DNA of 64,000 nucleotides from NCBI RefSeq assembly GCF_005885675.1, contig NZ_VANR01000002.1, positions 62,001 through 126,000 of the forward strand, in the 5' to 3' direction. A program made the position numbers and the translations under genes. The notes below the pieces were generated by a model. The model was not told the DNA's origin and did no database searches. It saw only the letters and a program-made list of their open reading frames with translations. The first letter of the stretch is position 1. Every line of letters starts with the position of its first letter. Below are positions 54,945 to 63,715 of the stretch, piece after piece. This DNA is from Polaribacter aestuariivivens (GTDB lineage: Bacteria; Bacteroidota; Bacteroidia; Flavobacteriales; Flavobacteriaceae).

Positions 54945-56007
54945 AAACCTCTTTTTCCAAGGCTTGCATCACATCTACCAAAGCCTGTACACTATATAAT
55001 GGCAATGCATTGTACATGCTTGCTCTGTAACCACCAACACTTCTATGTCCATTTAATCCATTAATTCCAGCTTCTTTCCACATTTTGTCAAATTTTTCCT
55101 TTAAAGATTCATCCGTTAATGTAAAAGTAGCATTCATAATACTTCTGTCTTCTTTTGCAACTATTCCTTTAAAAAGCGGATTTCTATCAATTTCAGCATA
55201 TAAAAGAGAAGCTTTTTTGTTGTTTACTTCTTCAATAAAAGGAATTCCTCCTAAATCTTTCAACCATTGTAAGGTTAACATAGAAACATACACAGCAAAA
55301 ACAGAAGGTGTGTTAAACATACTGTCTTTATCGATATGAACTTGATAATTTAACATAGAAGGAATGTGTCTTTCTACTTTTCCCAAAATTTCTTCTTTAA
55401 TAACAACTAAAGTTGCACCTGCAGGACCCATATTTTTTTGTGCACCCGCATAAATTAAATCGAATTTTTCGAAATTTAACTGACGAGAAAAAATATCTGA
55501 ACTCATGTCGCAAACCAAAGGAATATTTGTTTCAGGAAACTCTTTCATTTGTGTTCCTGCAACTGTATTGTTACTTGTACAGTGAAAATAATCTGCATCT
55601 TCAGGAATTGAATATCCTTTAGGTATGTAAGAGAAGCCTTTATCTTTAGAAGAACCAACTTCTACAACTTCTCCAAATGCTTTTGCTTCTTTAATGGCTT
55701 TATCTGCCCAAGTTCCTGTATTTAAATATGCTGCTTTTTTGTTTAGTAAATTGTAGGCAACCATTAAAAACTCCATACTTGCACCACCTTGTAAAAATAA
55801 TGCTTTATAGCCTTTATTCTCTAACCCTAACAACTCTAAAGCCAAACTTCTGGCTTTTTCTATTACTTCTACAAAAGGTTTGCTTCTGTGAGAAATTTCT
55901 ATTAACGATAAATTATCATCATTAAAATTTAAAATTGCTTCAGATGCTTTTTGCAAAACTTCTTGAGGCAAAATACAAGGTCCTGCACTAAAATTATGTT
56001 TTTTCAT
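54943..56007 (-). CDS. serC: Phosphoserine aminotransferase
   Basis: 354 residues. HNFSAGPCILPQEVLQKA opens the protein; the PLP site has YAGAQKNMGPAG (about 187-198) with its lysine, and the end has GLNGHRSVGGYRASMYNALP. These are standard for SerC, which makes 3-phosphoserine from the serA product with glutamate. The ATG at 56007 is preceded by a 4-unit TTTCAAAG repeat in the leader. It is the first gene of the serC-serA-DUF1015 run. Confidence 0.97.
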   Translation of the reverse strand: MKKHNFSAGPCILPQEVLQKASEAILNFNDDNLSLIEISHRSKPFVEVIEKARSLALELLGLENKGYKALFLQGGASMEFLMVAYNLLNKKAAYLNTGTWADKAIKEAKAFGEVVEVGSSKDKGFSYIPKGYSIPEDADYFHCTSNNTVAGTQMKEFPETNIPLVCDMSSDIFSRQLNFEKFDLIYAGAQKNMGPAGATLVVIKEEILGKVERHIPSMLNYQVHIDKDSMFNTPSVFAVYVSMLTLQWLKDLGGIPFIEEVNNKKASLLYAEIDRNPLFKGIVAKEDRSIMNATFTLTDESLKEKFDKMWKEAGINGLNGHRSVGGYRASMYNALPLYSVQALVDVMQALEKEV

Positions 56008-56016
56008 TTCTTAAGT

Positions 56017-56048
56017 TTTCAAAGTTTCAAAGTTTCAAAGTTTCAAAG
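56017..56048. repeat. Four tandem copies of TTTCAAAG upstream of serC
   Basis: Perfect 8-base repeats at 56017-56024, 56025-56032, 56033-56040 and 56041-56048, nine bases from the serC start codon in its 5' region. Copy number could vary and could influence transcription or translation of serC. Confidence 0.9.
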
Positions 56049-56099
56049 TTTTAGTAATAAAAATTCCAAAAACTATCAACCATCAACAAAAAACCATTT

Positions 56100-57161
56100 T
56101 TATATTTTCGATAAAAATTCCAATGTATTCACTCCATCTGCATAATCCCACAATGCAGGATTTTGAGTTTCGCCAAAAGCAACTTCATTTTCTATAAACT
56201 CTTTGGCAACAACACATTGTATCTTATCTCTATCTTCATGTAATTTTATTTTTAGGTCGATTTCATTATCATAATATTCATAAAAAACAGTGGCAATAGG
56301 AGAGGAGTAACTCTCATCTTCCTTTATTATTAAAAAACCATTTTCTAACAAATCGAACTCGCTCATTAAATACACAGCCTTATTGTAATCGTAATTATTG
56401 GCGTATTTTGCGTTGTTAATCATGTCTTTTTTTACATACATTCCATTAAAAAAGTTATTGAAATCGTACTCTTTTGGAACATAAATTTTGGAAACAGATC
56501 TACAACCCAAACCGAAATAGGTAAAAACATCATCTGCTAATTTCTGTAAATCTTCTTCAGTTTCATTTCCTTTTAAAACAGCTACAGAATTTCTACTTTT
56601 TCTAATAATATTTGGCTTGTTTTTGAAATAATATTCGAAATAACGTGCTGTATTATCGCTTCCAGTTGCAATTACTGCATCAAAATTTTCTAACTTTTCT
56701 TCTGTAAAAGTGATTTTTCCTTTGAATTCTTGTTCAACATATTCTAAATACTTTGCTAAAAAAGGTAATAAATGTTTATCGCCAGAAGATTGTTTCACTA
56801 AAACGGAATGACCTGATATTAAAACCGACAAAAAATCATGAAAACCAACCAAAGGAATATTACCAGCCATTACAATTGCAACTGTTTTTGGAGTTTCAAC
56901 TTTGATATTATTATCAAAAATCCATTTTTCTAAATTGCTTTTGGTTAAAGCTTTAGACCAACTTTCTAAAGAAAACAATAAATTTTCGGTTGTAAACCAA
57001 GAATTGTTTTCTTTTGCAATTTTTAATTGATGTTTAAAGCCATCAAAAAATAAATCGTTGTGTGCTATATTTTCCTTTTTAACTACTTTTTCTTGCGAAA
57101 ACTGACTTAAAAAAGCGCCTAATTTGGCAAAAGCAGCAATTCTATTTTGAATACTATCCAT
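56100..57161 (-). CDS. Acyl-CoA reductase, LuxC-like
   Basis: 353 residues. The aldehyde-dehydrogenase-like fold is shown by VAIVMAGNIPLVGFHDFLSVL (about 94-114), HSVLVKQSSGDKHLLPFL and AVIATGSDNTARYFEYYF (about 159-176), and a catalytic cysteine in FGLGCRSVSKIYVPKE (about 223). It is in the LuxC family of acyl-CoA reductases, which make fatty aldehydes, though many non-luminous bacteria have such genes. No luxAB is present here. It is divergent from the ferredoxin gene, with a 69-base shared upstream region. Confidence 0.85.
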   Translation of the reverse strand: MDSIQNRIAAFAKLGAFLSQFSQEKVVKKENIAHNDLFFDGFKHQLKIAKENNSWFTTENLLFSLESWSKALTKSNLEKWIFDNNIKVETPKTVAIVMAGNIPLVGFHDFLSVLISGHSVLVKQSSGDKHLLPFLAKYLEYVEQEFKGKITFTEEKLENFDAVIATGSDNTARYFEYYFKNKPNIIRKSRNSVAVLKGNETEEDLQKLADDVFTYFGLGCRSVSKIYVPKEYDFNNFFNGMYVKKDMINNAKYANNYDYNKAVYLMSEFDLLENGFLIIKEDESYSSPIATVFYEYYDNEIDLKIKLHEDRDKIQCVVAKEFIENEVAFGETQNPALWDYADGVNTLEFLSKI

Positions 57162-57165
57162 TTAT

Positions 57166-57197
57166 TTTGGTTGTAACTAATTTTGGAGTTATTTTTG
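57166..57197 (+). promoter_or_regulatory. Promoter of the ferredoxin gene
   Basis: TTTG at 57166-57169, a 20-base gap and TATTTTTG at 57190-57197 match the Bacteroidota promoter. The ATG at 57231 lies 33 bases beyond, which also supports that start over the longer in-frame one at 57183. Confidence 0.7.
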
Positions 57198-57230
57198 CAA
57201 TTGCAAAGGTACAAATTAGAAAAGAAAATT

Positions 57231-57581
57231 ATGGCAATTATAATAACAGATGAATGTATAAATTGTGGGGCTTGTGAACCAGAATGTCCTAACACAGCAA
57301 TTTACGAAGGTGCAGACGATTGGAAATATTCAGATGGAACAGATTTAAGTGGAAATGTAGTTTTACCAAATGGTAAGTCTGCAAATGCAGATGAAGACCA
57401 AGAACCAATTTCCGACGAAATTTATTACATTGTTGCAGACAAATGTACAGAATGTAAAGGTTTCCATGAAGAGCCACAATGTGCTGCAGTTTGTCCTGTA
57501 GATTGTTGTGTGCCAGATGACGATAATGTAGAAACTGAAGAAGAGTTGTTAGCGAAACAAAAATTTATGCATAACGATTAA
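57231..57581 (+). CDS. 2[4Fe-4S] ferredoxin
   Basis: 116 residues from the ATG at 57231. An earlier in-frame ATG at 57183 lies inside the promoter and was rejected. The two clusters are ligated by [12 protein letters not shown] (Cys9, 12, 15, 19) and [18 protein letters not shown] (Cys72, 75, 84, 88). The second has the eight-residue insertion seen in Allochromatium-type ferredoxins. The protein is acidic and soluble and should carry electrons at low potential. It is a single-gene unit with promoter and shared terminator; the partner enzyme is not identified here. Confidence 0.95.
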   Translation: MAIIITDECINCGACEPECPNTAIYEGADDWKYSDGTDLSGNVVLPNGKSANADEDQEPISDEIYYIVADKCTECKGFHEEPQCAAVCPVDCCVPDDDNVETEEELLAKQKFMHND

Positions 57582-57633
57582 TATTTTTATTTTAAGAATT
57601 AAGAGAATATAGTTTATACTTTTATATAGAATG

Positions 57634-57666
57634 AAAAAATCCCGAGGTTAATTCGGGATTTTTTTT
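57634..57666. terminator. Bidirectional terminator after the ferredoxin gene
   Basis: Stem AAAAAATCCCGA (57634-57645) with TCGGGATTTTTT (57653-57664), a 7-base loop and a T run on both strands. The stop codon of the convergent minus-strand gene is within the hairpin. Confidence 0.85.
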
Positions 57667-59168
57667 GGTGAATACTTTTGTAAATATTGTTTTATGATAG
57701 CTCTGTTTTTCCATGAAGAATTTTCATACTCTTCTTTAGACATGTAAGTAGTTCGTTTCTTAAAATCTTCTTTTTTAAAAGGTTTTATTTCTGAACTTTT
57801 AATATTTAAAGGTTCATTTAAAAGTACTTCTGTAGTTTCAGAAACATTTACTTCTACCTTTATATTAAATTTTACTTTCTCTTTTTCTTCTGTATTTTCT
57901 ATAAATTTTATAGGTCTGTTTACGTAGGCGTAACTTGTTTTTGTTTCATAATAATACGAAGGATAAATTTTTCCGAATTCATTTGTTTCATAAAATAAAG
58001 TAACTTCATTTTTGTTTTCTGAAAACTTTACACCTAACAATAACCTTAAATTTATATGATCTCCTCTTTTGCCATCAGCAAATTGATAAGCTATTTTTTT
58101 AATGGAAAAATCAAAAGGATCAATATGTATTTTTCCAGTATATTTTGCTTTAGATTTCCTTGGTTCAAATGAAATAACGTAATACTTAGCAGTTCCTAAA
58201 ACTTCGTTTTTTTCTAATTTGTGATTGTAGTATTTTCTGTCAAAAAAATTGAACTCATTTTTTTTATTAAAAAATACACTTTCTTTTTTTATGCTCATTA
58301 AGTAGTTGGAAACTTTTATGTTGCTAAAATTATTGCTATTTTCAAGCGAATCATTTGTTTTTAAAACCTTTTTAAACGATAGAGAATCTTCAACTTTAAA
58401 CCAACCAGATTTTACTTTATAAGTTTTATCATTACTTAAATGTTTCAAAACAATATTTTGTAATTTGTTAGTCACATTTTTTATAGTAAGACCATTTCCA
58501 ACATCCGCTTTTTTAAAACCTTGTATGGTATCAGTTTTGTAAAAAGTGAGTGTTTTTTTAAGTTTCGGCTCATAAATTTCTTTAGACATTGTTTTTGCCT
58601 TAAACTCAGTTACAAATTCTGGTTTTTTTTGCTGAATATTTTCTGAAAACTCTTTAAGTTCTTGTTCTGCTAATTTTTTATTTTTTTTACTTAAAATTGA
58701 ACTAGATTTTAACGCTAATTCTAATTTTTTGAAATCCATTTTTTGTGTATCAATAGCATACATCTCTTGTTTTACAGACTCATACAAGTAGTTGTTTTTC
58801 ATACTTGCTGTTGTTTTTGAGAGTAAAGAGTCTAAAGATATTTTGGCAATATTTAATTGAATTTCATTTAGTTGATTTACTATTTCAGTCAATTCTATGA
58901 TATAATTTAGTTTTTTGAAATCATCAATAGGTATTGTTTTGCTTGAAAATCCTAAAAATGAAAAAGTTACAGTTTTTACATCTTTTAAATTCAAACTAAA
59001 ACGTCCAAATTTATCAGTAGTAGTTCCTGTTTTTAAATTCGTTGCTATAGATACATTTTCCATTGGTTGTAAAGAGTTTTCGTTTATTACTTTACCAGAA
59101 ATTGTTTGCGAAAACGATGCAATACATCCTAAAAAGAAACCGTAAATAATAAGTAGTTTTTTATTCAT
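57648..59168 (-). CDS. Secreted protein with carboxypeptidase-regulatory-like domain
   Basis: 506 residues. A signal peptide (to about 21, ASFSQ) precedes a regulatory-like beta-sandwich (about 22-95, ISGKVINENSLQPMENVSIATN) of the kind found at the start of TonB-dependent receptors. No plug or barrel follows. The middle is lysine-rich and helical (about 115-200), and the C-terminal half (about 330-430) has a beta-rich region with KYTGKIHIDPFDFSIKKIAYQF. No function is known. It appears to be a single-gene unit that ends in the shared terminator. Confidence 0.75.
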   Translation of the reverse strand: MNKKLLIIYGFFLGCIASFSQTISGKVINENSLQPMENVSIATNLKTGTTTDKFGRFSLNLKDVKTVTFSFLGFSSKTIPIDDFKKLNYIIELTEIVNQLNEIQLNIAKISLDSLLSKTTASMKNNYLYESVKQEMYAIDTQKMDFKKLELALKSSSILSKKNKKLAEQELKEFSENIQQKKPEFVTEFKAKTMSKEIYEPKLKKTLTFYKTDTIQGFKKADVGNGLTIKNVTNKLQNIVLKHLSNDKTYKVKSGWFKVEDSLSFKKVLKTNDSLENSNNFSNIKVSNYLMSIKKESVFFNKKNEFNFFDRKYYNHKLEKNEVLGTAKYYVISFEPRKSKAKYTGKIHIDPFDFSIKKIAYQFADGKRGDHINLRLLLGVKFSENKNEVTLFYETNEFGKIYPSYYYETKTSYAYVNRPIKFIENTEEKEKVKFNIKVEVNVSETTEVLLNEPLNIKSSEIKPFKKEDFKKRTTYMSKEEYENSSWKNRAIIKQYLQKYSPKKIPN

Positions 59169-59241
59169 ATATTTTAATTTTTTGGTAAAGTAATCTTAAT
59201 TTTTATTCCTAAATAAAACACATTTAAATTTAACAAAGTAT

Positions 59242-59249
59242 TATCTTTG
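59242..59249 (+). promoter_or_regulatory. -7 box of ychF
   Basis: TATCTTTG matches TAnnTTTG, 72 bases before the ychF ATG. This leaves a longish leader with no other feature recognised. Confidence 0.45.
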
Positions 59250-59321
59250 CATTCTGAAAATTTTAGAAAAGATTAACCAAAATTATGTTAACTCTTCTCT
59301 TTCTATTTAAAAACAACATCA

Positions 59322-60413
59322 ATGAAAGCCGGAATTGTAGGATTACCAAATGTAGGAAAATCAACTTTATTTAATTGTTTGTCAAATGCAAAAGCACAAA
59401 GTGCAAACTTTCCTTTTTGTACGATAGAACCAAACTTAGGAGTTGTAAATGTGCCAGATAAACGTATTGAGAAATTAGAAGAATTGGTAAATCCAGAAAG
59501 AGTAATACCAGCTACTGTTGAAATTGTAGATATTGCAGGTTTGGTAAAAGGGGCTAGCAAAGGAGAAGGTTTAGGAAATCAGTTTTTAGCAAATATTCGT
59601 GAAACAGATGCTATTTTACACGTGGTAAGATGTTTTGATAACGATAATATTATTCATGTTGATAGTTCTATTGATCCTGTTAGAGATAAAGAAACAATTG
59701 ATATTGAGTTACAATTAAAAGATTTAGAAACGGTTCAAAAAAGACTTGAAAGAGTAAAAAGAACTGCAAAAACAGGAAACAAAGAAGCACAAGCAGAATT
59801 GGTTGTTTTATTAAAAATTGAAGAAACTTTGTTGAAAGGACAATCTGTAAGAACTTTAGAGTTTTCTGAAAAAGAAATAGAGTTTGTACAATCTTTACAA
59901 TTTATTACTGCAAAACCAGTATTATACGTTTGTAATGTAGATGAAAATTCTGCTGTTTCAGGAAATGATTATGTAGATAAAGTAAAAGAAGCTGTAAAAG
60001 ATGAAAATGCAGAAGTTATTGTATTGGCAGTTGGTACAGAAGCAGATATTACAGAATTAGATGATTATGAAGAACGTCAAATGTTTTTAGCAGACATTGG
60101 TTTAGAAGAAGCTGGTGTTTCACGTTTGGTACGTTCTGCATACAAGTTATTAAACTTACAAACTTATTTTACAGCAGGTGTAAAAGAAGTAAGAGCTTGG
60201 ACAATTCCTATTGGAGCAACTGCACCTCAAGCTGCAGGAGTAATTCATACAGATTTTGAAAAAGGTTTTATTAGAGCAGAAACTATTTCTTATGAAGATT
60301 ACGTAACTTACGGTTCAGAAACAAAAGTGAAAGAAGCTGGTAAAATGAGAGTAGAGGGTAAAGAATACATTGTAAAAGATGGTGATGTAATGCATTTCCG
60401 TTTTAATGTATAA
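59322..60413 (+). CDS. ychF: YchF/Ola1-family ATPase
   Basis: 363 residues, full length. The G1 motif [12 protein letters not shown] (about 6-17), G2 region [12 protein letters not shown]3 [20 protein letters not shown] and the NVDE replacement of the usual NKxD explain the preference for ATP over GTP. The C-terminal TGS-like domain (about 280-363) has [25 protein letters not shown]. It binds ribosomes and is linked to redox and stress responses. It is a single-gene unit. Confidence 0.96.
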   Translation: MKAGIVGLPNVGKSTLFNCLSNAKAQSANFPFCTIEPNLGVVNVPDKRIEKLEELVNPERVIPATVEIVDIAGLVKGASKGEGLGNQFLANIRETDAILHVVRCFDNDNIIHVDSSIDPVRDKETIDIELQLKDLETVQKRLERVKRTAKTGNKEAQAELVVLLKIEETLLKGQSVRTLEFSEKEIEFVQSLQFITAKPVLYVCNVDENSAVSGNDYVDKVKEAVKDENAEVIVLAVGTEADITELDDYEERQMFLADIGLEEAGVSRLVRSAYKLLNLQTYFTAGVKEVRAWTIPIGATAPQAAGVIHTDFEKGFIRAETISYEDYVTYGSETKVKEAGKMRVEGKEYIVKDGDVMHFRFNV

Positions 60414-60463
60414 TTTATTATTACTCAAATAAGTTTTTACTAACTTTTTTTTTGACAAATACT

Positions 60464-60497
60464 AAAAAATCCAATGAAGTAATTCGTTGGATTTTTT
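60464..60497. terminator. Terminator between ychF and the PAP2 gene
   Basis: A stem of 15 pairs with one G-U pair (60464-60478 and 60483-60497, core ATCCAA/TTGGAT) and a 4-base loop, with A/T tracts on both sides. It lies between convergent genes. Confidence 0.8.
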
Positions 60498-60508
60498 ATT
60501 TGATATTT

Positions 60509-61330
60509 TTAAAATTGATATGTTAAACTAATTGCTTGGTAATTTTCACCATAAAAATTTTGGTCCATAATTGGTTGGAAAGATAAAGACTGGTTCTTTT
60601 TTTTATGCAATTCAGGAATATAATAACCCGCCAAAGCACCTAAAGTGTAGCCTAACATAACATCAGTTAAAAAATGCTGACCAGCTTGCATTCTATAATA
60701 ACCAACAGCAGCTGGTAAAATTGCAGCTCCTGCATAAATGTATGGAATTACGGGTGAATCTGGATTAAAATCTTGATATACTTTTGCTGCAAAAAAAGTT
60801 GCAGTTGCAGTAGCAGCTACATGTCCCGAATAAAATGATCTGGTAGCTGTAATGCTTTTTCGTTGTTCTAAAGGAGCATCTGTTCCATAAGTGTAAGGTC
60901 TACTTCTGTTAGATAAACCTGCTGTTATTGTAAATAATGCAGATGTTGTTGCCAAACTTTCTATGTAAATTCCAAATAATTGTCCAGAATGATTGCGTGT
61001 TTTTTTGTCTAATAATAATGCAAAAGGTGCTGCAAAAGATAGTGCAAAAGGAATGTCACTTATTTTATTGGCGTTTTCAGAATAATTTCCGGCAACCCAT
61101 CTATCCATAAAATTAATTTCATCAATTTCACTTCTAATTTGAGCCAAATCTTCATCTGAATAAGAATCTTTATTAGATATTATAAGCAAACCACCTGCAC
61201 TTGCCGCAAAAGCTGCACCTGTCCATATTCCATCTCTTTTCCATTTCCACTCATAAGGAGACGTGTTTTGTTGTCCAAATGAAATTTGTGATAGTAAAAG
61301 AAAGGTTAATAGCGATGTAAAAATTTTCAT
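60509..61330 (-). CDS. Secreted or membrane PAP2-family phosphatase
   Basis: 273 residues from the ATG at 61330. The in-frame start at 61372 adds 14 residues before the signal and was rejected. A signal peptide (ends SFGQ) is followed by several hydrophobic segments. The PAP2 motifs are recognisable as LSNRSRPYTYG, RSFYSGHVAATA (the SGH motif) and AGQHFLTDVMLGY. Its substrate is unknown but likely a phospholipid phosphate or undecaprenyl pyrophosphate. It is the second PAP2 gene in the window, after 17523-18083. Confidence 0.85.
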   Translation of the reverse strand: MKIFTSLLTFLLLSQISFGQQNTSPYEWKWKRDGIWTGAAFAASAGGLLIISNKDSYSDEDLAQIRSEIDEINFMDRWVAGNYSENANKISDIPFALSFAAPFALLLDKKTRNHSGQLFGIYIESLATTSALFTITAGLSNRSRPYTYGTDAPLEQRKSITATRSFYSGHVAATATATFFAAKVYQDFNPDSPVIPYIYAGAAILPAAVGYYRMQAGQHFLTDVMLGYTLGALAGYYIPELHKKKNQSLSFQPIMDQNFYGENYQAISLTYQF

Positions 61331-61422
61331 ATTTTTCTTTTTTACAAAGAAACTAGGAATCTCAATTTTCAATTATCTCAAATAATTAAAATATTAACTC
61401 AATAAAGCAAATTGCAACCCTA

Positions 61423-62421
61423 TTAATTGCCTTTTATTCTTTTCCATAAATCAAATAGCAATTTTTTAGCATTACGCTTTTCTTTAGGTTCTTCAATAAA
61501 AAACGGAGTTCCATTTTCATCGATATTAATTTTGTATTTGAAAACAAAATTATTGGCATTTGGTTTTATACTTAATGTACCAAAACGTAAATCGTTAAAA
61601 TAAAGCGTATTATTTATTTTGTTAATGGTATACCAATTTTTAGAAATGGCAATCATTCTTTTCATTTTAGGATGGTTTTTTAATTCTCCTAATAAATGAT
61701 GATTTTTTAGATATTTAGAAAACTGAATTGGATTTTCATCAAAAAATGAAGCATATCCAATTAAAAAGGCATCTTCGGTTTCGATATTTGCTGTCCACAA
61801 AATAGTGTTTAAAGGAGCTGGTTTTGTTTCAATATTTTTATATATAATGTTTTGAGAAGCAAGTTCTTTGGTGAATTTTTGATAAGAAATTCCTTTCAAA
61901 ATTAAAGTGATTACTAAATAAGAACAACTGATTATCAACCCTAAATTATTGTACAAACGTCTTTTTTTCGCTTCCTTTTTTTGAAGTAGTGCTAAAACTA
62001 AAAAACCTAAAAAAGGAAATGTGTATAAAGGATCTATCACAAACACATTTTTAAAAGCTAAACGAATATCTAAAGGCCAAAATAATTTTGTACCCCAAGT
62101 AGTTTGCGCGTCTAAAATTGGATGTGTTACAAAAGCTAAAAAGAACAATAATGTCCAATTTTTAAAGTTTTTATATTTTTCGTATTTTGTAACTATAAAA
62201 GCAAAAAGAGGAGCAAAGAGTACTGAAAATAAGATAGAATGAGTAAAACCTCTATGAATTTCTAAAGCAGTAACAGTATCTGTAAAGTAAGAAGCAACAA
62301 CATCTAAATCTGGAATAGTGCCAGCAATAGCGCCATATAACATGGCCTTATTTCCTATTTTTCTTCCTAAAACAGCTTCACCAACTGCAGCTCCTAAAAC
62401 AATTTGAGTTAATGAATCCAA
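61423..62421 (-). CDS. YdjM-like membrane-bound metal-dependent hydrolase
   Basis: 332 residues. MDSLTQIVLGAAVGEAVLG, GAIAGTIPDLD, HRGFTHSILFSVLFAP and FVTHPILDAQTTWGT are the signature histidine/aspartate motifs of the YdjM family, combined with about five membrane helices in the first 200 residues. The C-terminal third is soluble. The biochemical function of the family is not established. It is in the same direction as gcvT, separated by gcvT's terminator. Confidence 0.85.
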   Translation of the reverse strand: MDSLTQIVLGAAVGEAVLGRKIGNKAMLYGAIAGTIPDLDVVASYFTDTVTALEIHRGFTHSILFSVLFAPLFAFIVTKYEKYKNFKNWTLLFFLAFVTHPILDAQTTWGTKLFWPLDIRLAFKNVFVIDPLYTFPFLGFLVLALLQKKEAKKRRLYNNLGLIISCSYLVITLILKGISYQKFTKELASQNIIYKNIETKPAPLNTILWTANIETEDAFLIGYASFFDENPIQFSKYLKNHHLLGELKNHPKMKRMIAISKNWYTINKINNTLYFNDLRFGTLSIKPNANNFVFKYKINIDENGTPFFIEEPKEKRNAKKLLFDLWKRIKGN

Positions 62422-62450
62422 TACTTGTTAATTTATATTTTATTCAAAAA

Positions 62451-62485
62451 AAAAAACAGATTATAAAATATAATCTGTTTTTGTT
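62451..62485 (-). terminator. Terminator of gcvT
   Basis: Stem CAGATTATA (62457-62465) with TATAATCTG (62469-62477) extended by A/T pairs, loop AAA, T tract on the minus strand, just after the gcvT stop. Confidence 0.8.
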
Positions 62486-62496
62486 TTTTTTAGTTT

Positions 62497-63582
62497 TTAT
62501 CCTTTATAAAAAGGCAACTTAACAATCGTTGCAGGAATTGCTTTTTTACGAACCTGAATATGTATTTGTGTACCCGATTTTGCAAAAAGCGTTGGTACAT
62601 ACCCCATTCCAATTCCTTTTTGTAAACAAGGGCTCATAGTTCCTGATGTTACGTTTCCAATCACGTTTCCATTTCCATCTACAATATCGTAACCTTGTCT
62701 TGGAATACCTCTTTCGTCTAATTCAAAAGCCACCAAACGTCTTTCTGGTTTGTGTTCTTTTTCTTTCGCTAAAGCTTCATGATTAACAAAATCTTTGGTA
62801 AACTTGGTAATCCAACTTAAACCAGCTTCAATTGGTGAAGTTGTATCGTCAATATCATTTCCATACAAACAATAGCCCATTTCTAAACGTAAAGTATCTC
62901 TTGCAGCCAAACCAATTGGTTTAATTCCATAATCTGCGCCTGCTTCAAAAACTTTGTTCCAGATTTGTTCTACTTCAGCATTTTTACAATAAATTTCAAA
63001 TCCACCAGAACCAGTATAACCAGTTGCAGAAATAATTACGTTTTCTATTCCAGCAAAATCACCAACTTTAAATTTGTAAAAAGAAATGTCTGCTAAATCT
63101 AAAGAAGACAAAGGTTGCATTGCATCAATTGCTTTTGGACCTTGTATTGCTAATAGAGAATAATCATCAGATAAATCTTTTAAATCTGCATTAAATTCTT
63201 CGTTATAAGAAGAAATCCAATTCCAATCTTTTTCAATATTAGAAGCATTCACTACTAATAAATATGTGTCTTCTTTAATTCTATAACAAATTAAATCATC
63301 TACAATTCCATTTTCAGTATTTGGAAAACAGCTGTATTGTGCATCACCAATTTGTAGTTTAGAGGCATCATTTGAAGTTACTTTCTGAATTAAATCTAGT
63401 GCATTTTTTCCAGAAACTAAAAACTCACCCATATGACTTACATCAAAAACTCCTACAGCTTCTCTTACAGTTAAATGTTCTGCTGTAACACCTTCATATT
63501 GTACAGGCATATTAAAACCAGCAAAAGGTACCATTTTTGCTCCAAGTTTTTCGTGAATAGAGTTAAGTGCTATATTTTTCAT
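62497..63582 (-). CDS. gcvT: Aminomethyltransferase, glycine cleavage T protein
   Basis: 361 residues from the ATG at 63582 (a TTG lies one codon upstream). The characteristic features are [29 protein letters not shown] (about 42-53), [31 protein letters not shown] with the catalytic Asp region, and [21 protein letters not shown]. It transfers the methylene unit from glycine bound to the H protein onto tetrahydrofolate. Other gcv genes are not in the window. Its terminator follows. Confidence 0.97.
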   Translation of the reverse strand: MKNIALNSIHEKLGAKMVPFAGFNMPVQYEGVTAEHLTVREAVGVFDVSHMGEFLVSGKNALDLIQKVTSNDASKLQIGDAQYSCFPNTENGIVDDLICYRIKEDTYLLVVNASNIEKDWNWISSYNEEFNADLKDLSDDYSLLAIQGPKAIDAMQPLSSLDLADISFYKFKVGDFAGIENVIISATGYTGSGGFEIYCKNAEVEQIWNKVFEAGADYGIKPIGLAARDTLRLEMGYCLYGNDIDDTTSPIEAGLSWITKFTKDFVNHEALAKEKEHKPERRLVAFELDERGIPRQGYDIVDGNGNVIGNVTSGTMSPCLQKGIGMGYVPTLFAKSGTQIHIQVRKKAIPATIVKLPFYKG

Positions 63583-63680
63583 CAATCGATTTCTTAAAAT
63601 TTCAGCTAAAATATTGAAAAATGCTCAATAATCAATCACTAATTTTTTGTTAATGTTTCTATGGAAAAAATAATTAATAC

Positions 63681-63688
63681 TACATTTG
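63681..63688 (+). promoter_or_regulatory. -7 box of the aminopeptidase P gene
   Basis: TACATTTG matches TAnnTTTG, 27 bases before the ATG at 63716. Confidence 0.45.
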
Positions 63689-63715
63689 AAAAAACAACCA
63701 TTAATCTTTTTTAAA

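Noticed and set aside
56017..56048. CRISPR-like or integration repeat
   Set aside because: The 8-base units have no spacers, and there are no cas or integrase genes nearby.
56100..57161. Bioluminescence operon because of a LuxC-like gene
   Set aside because: No luciferase or other lux genes are present; acyl-CoA reductases of this family are common in non-luminous bacteria.
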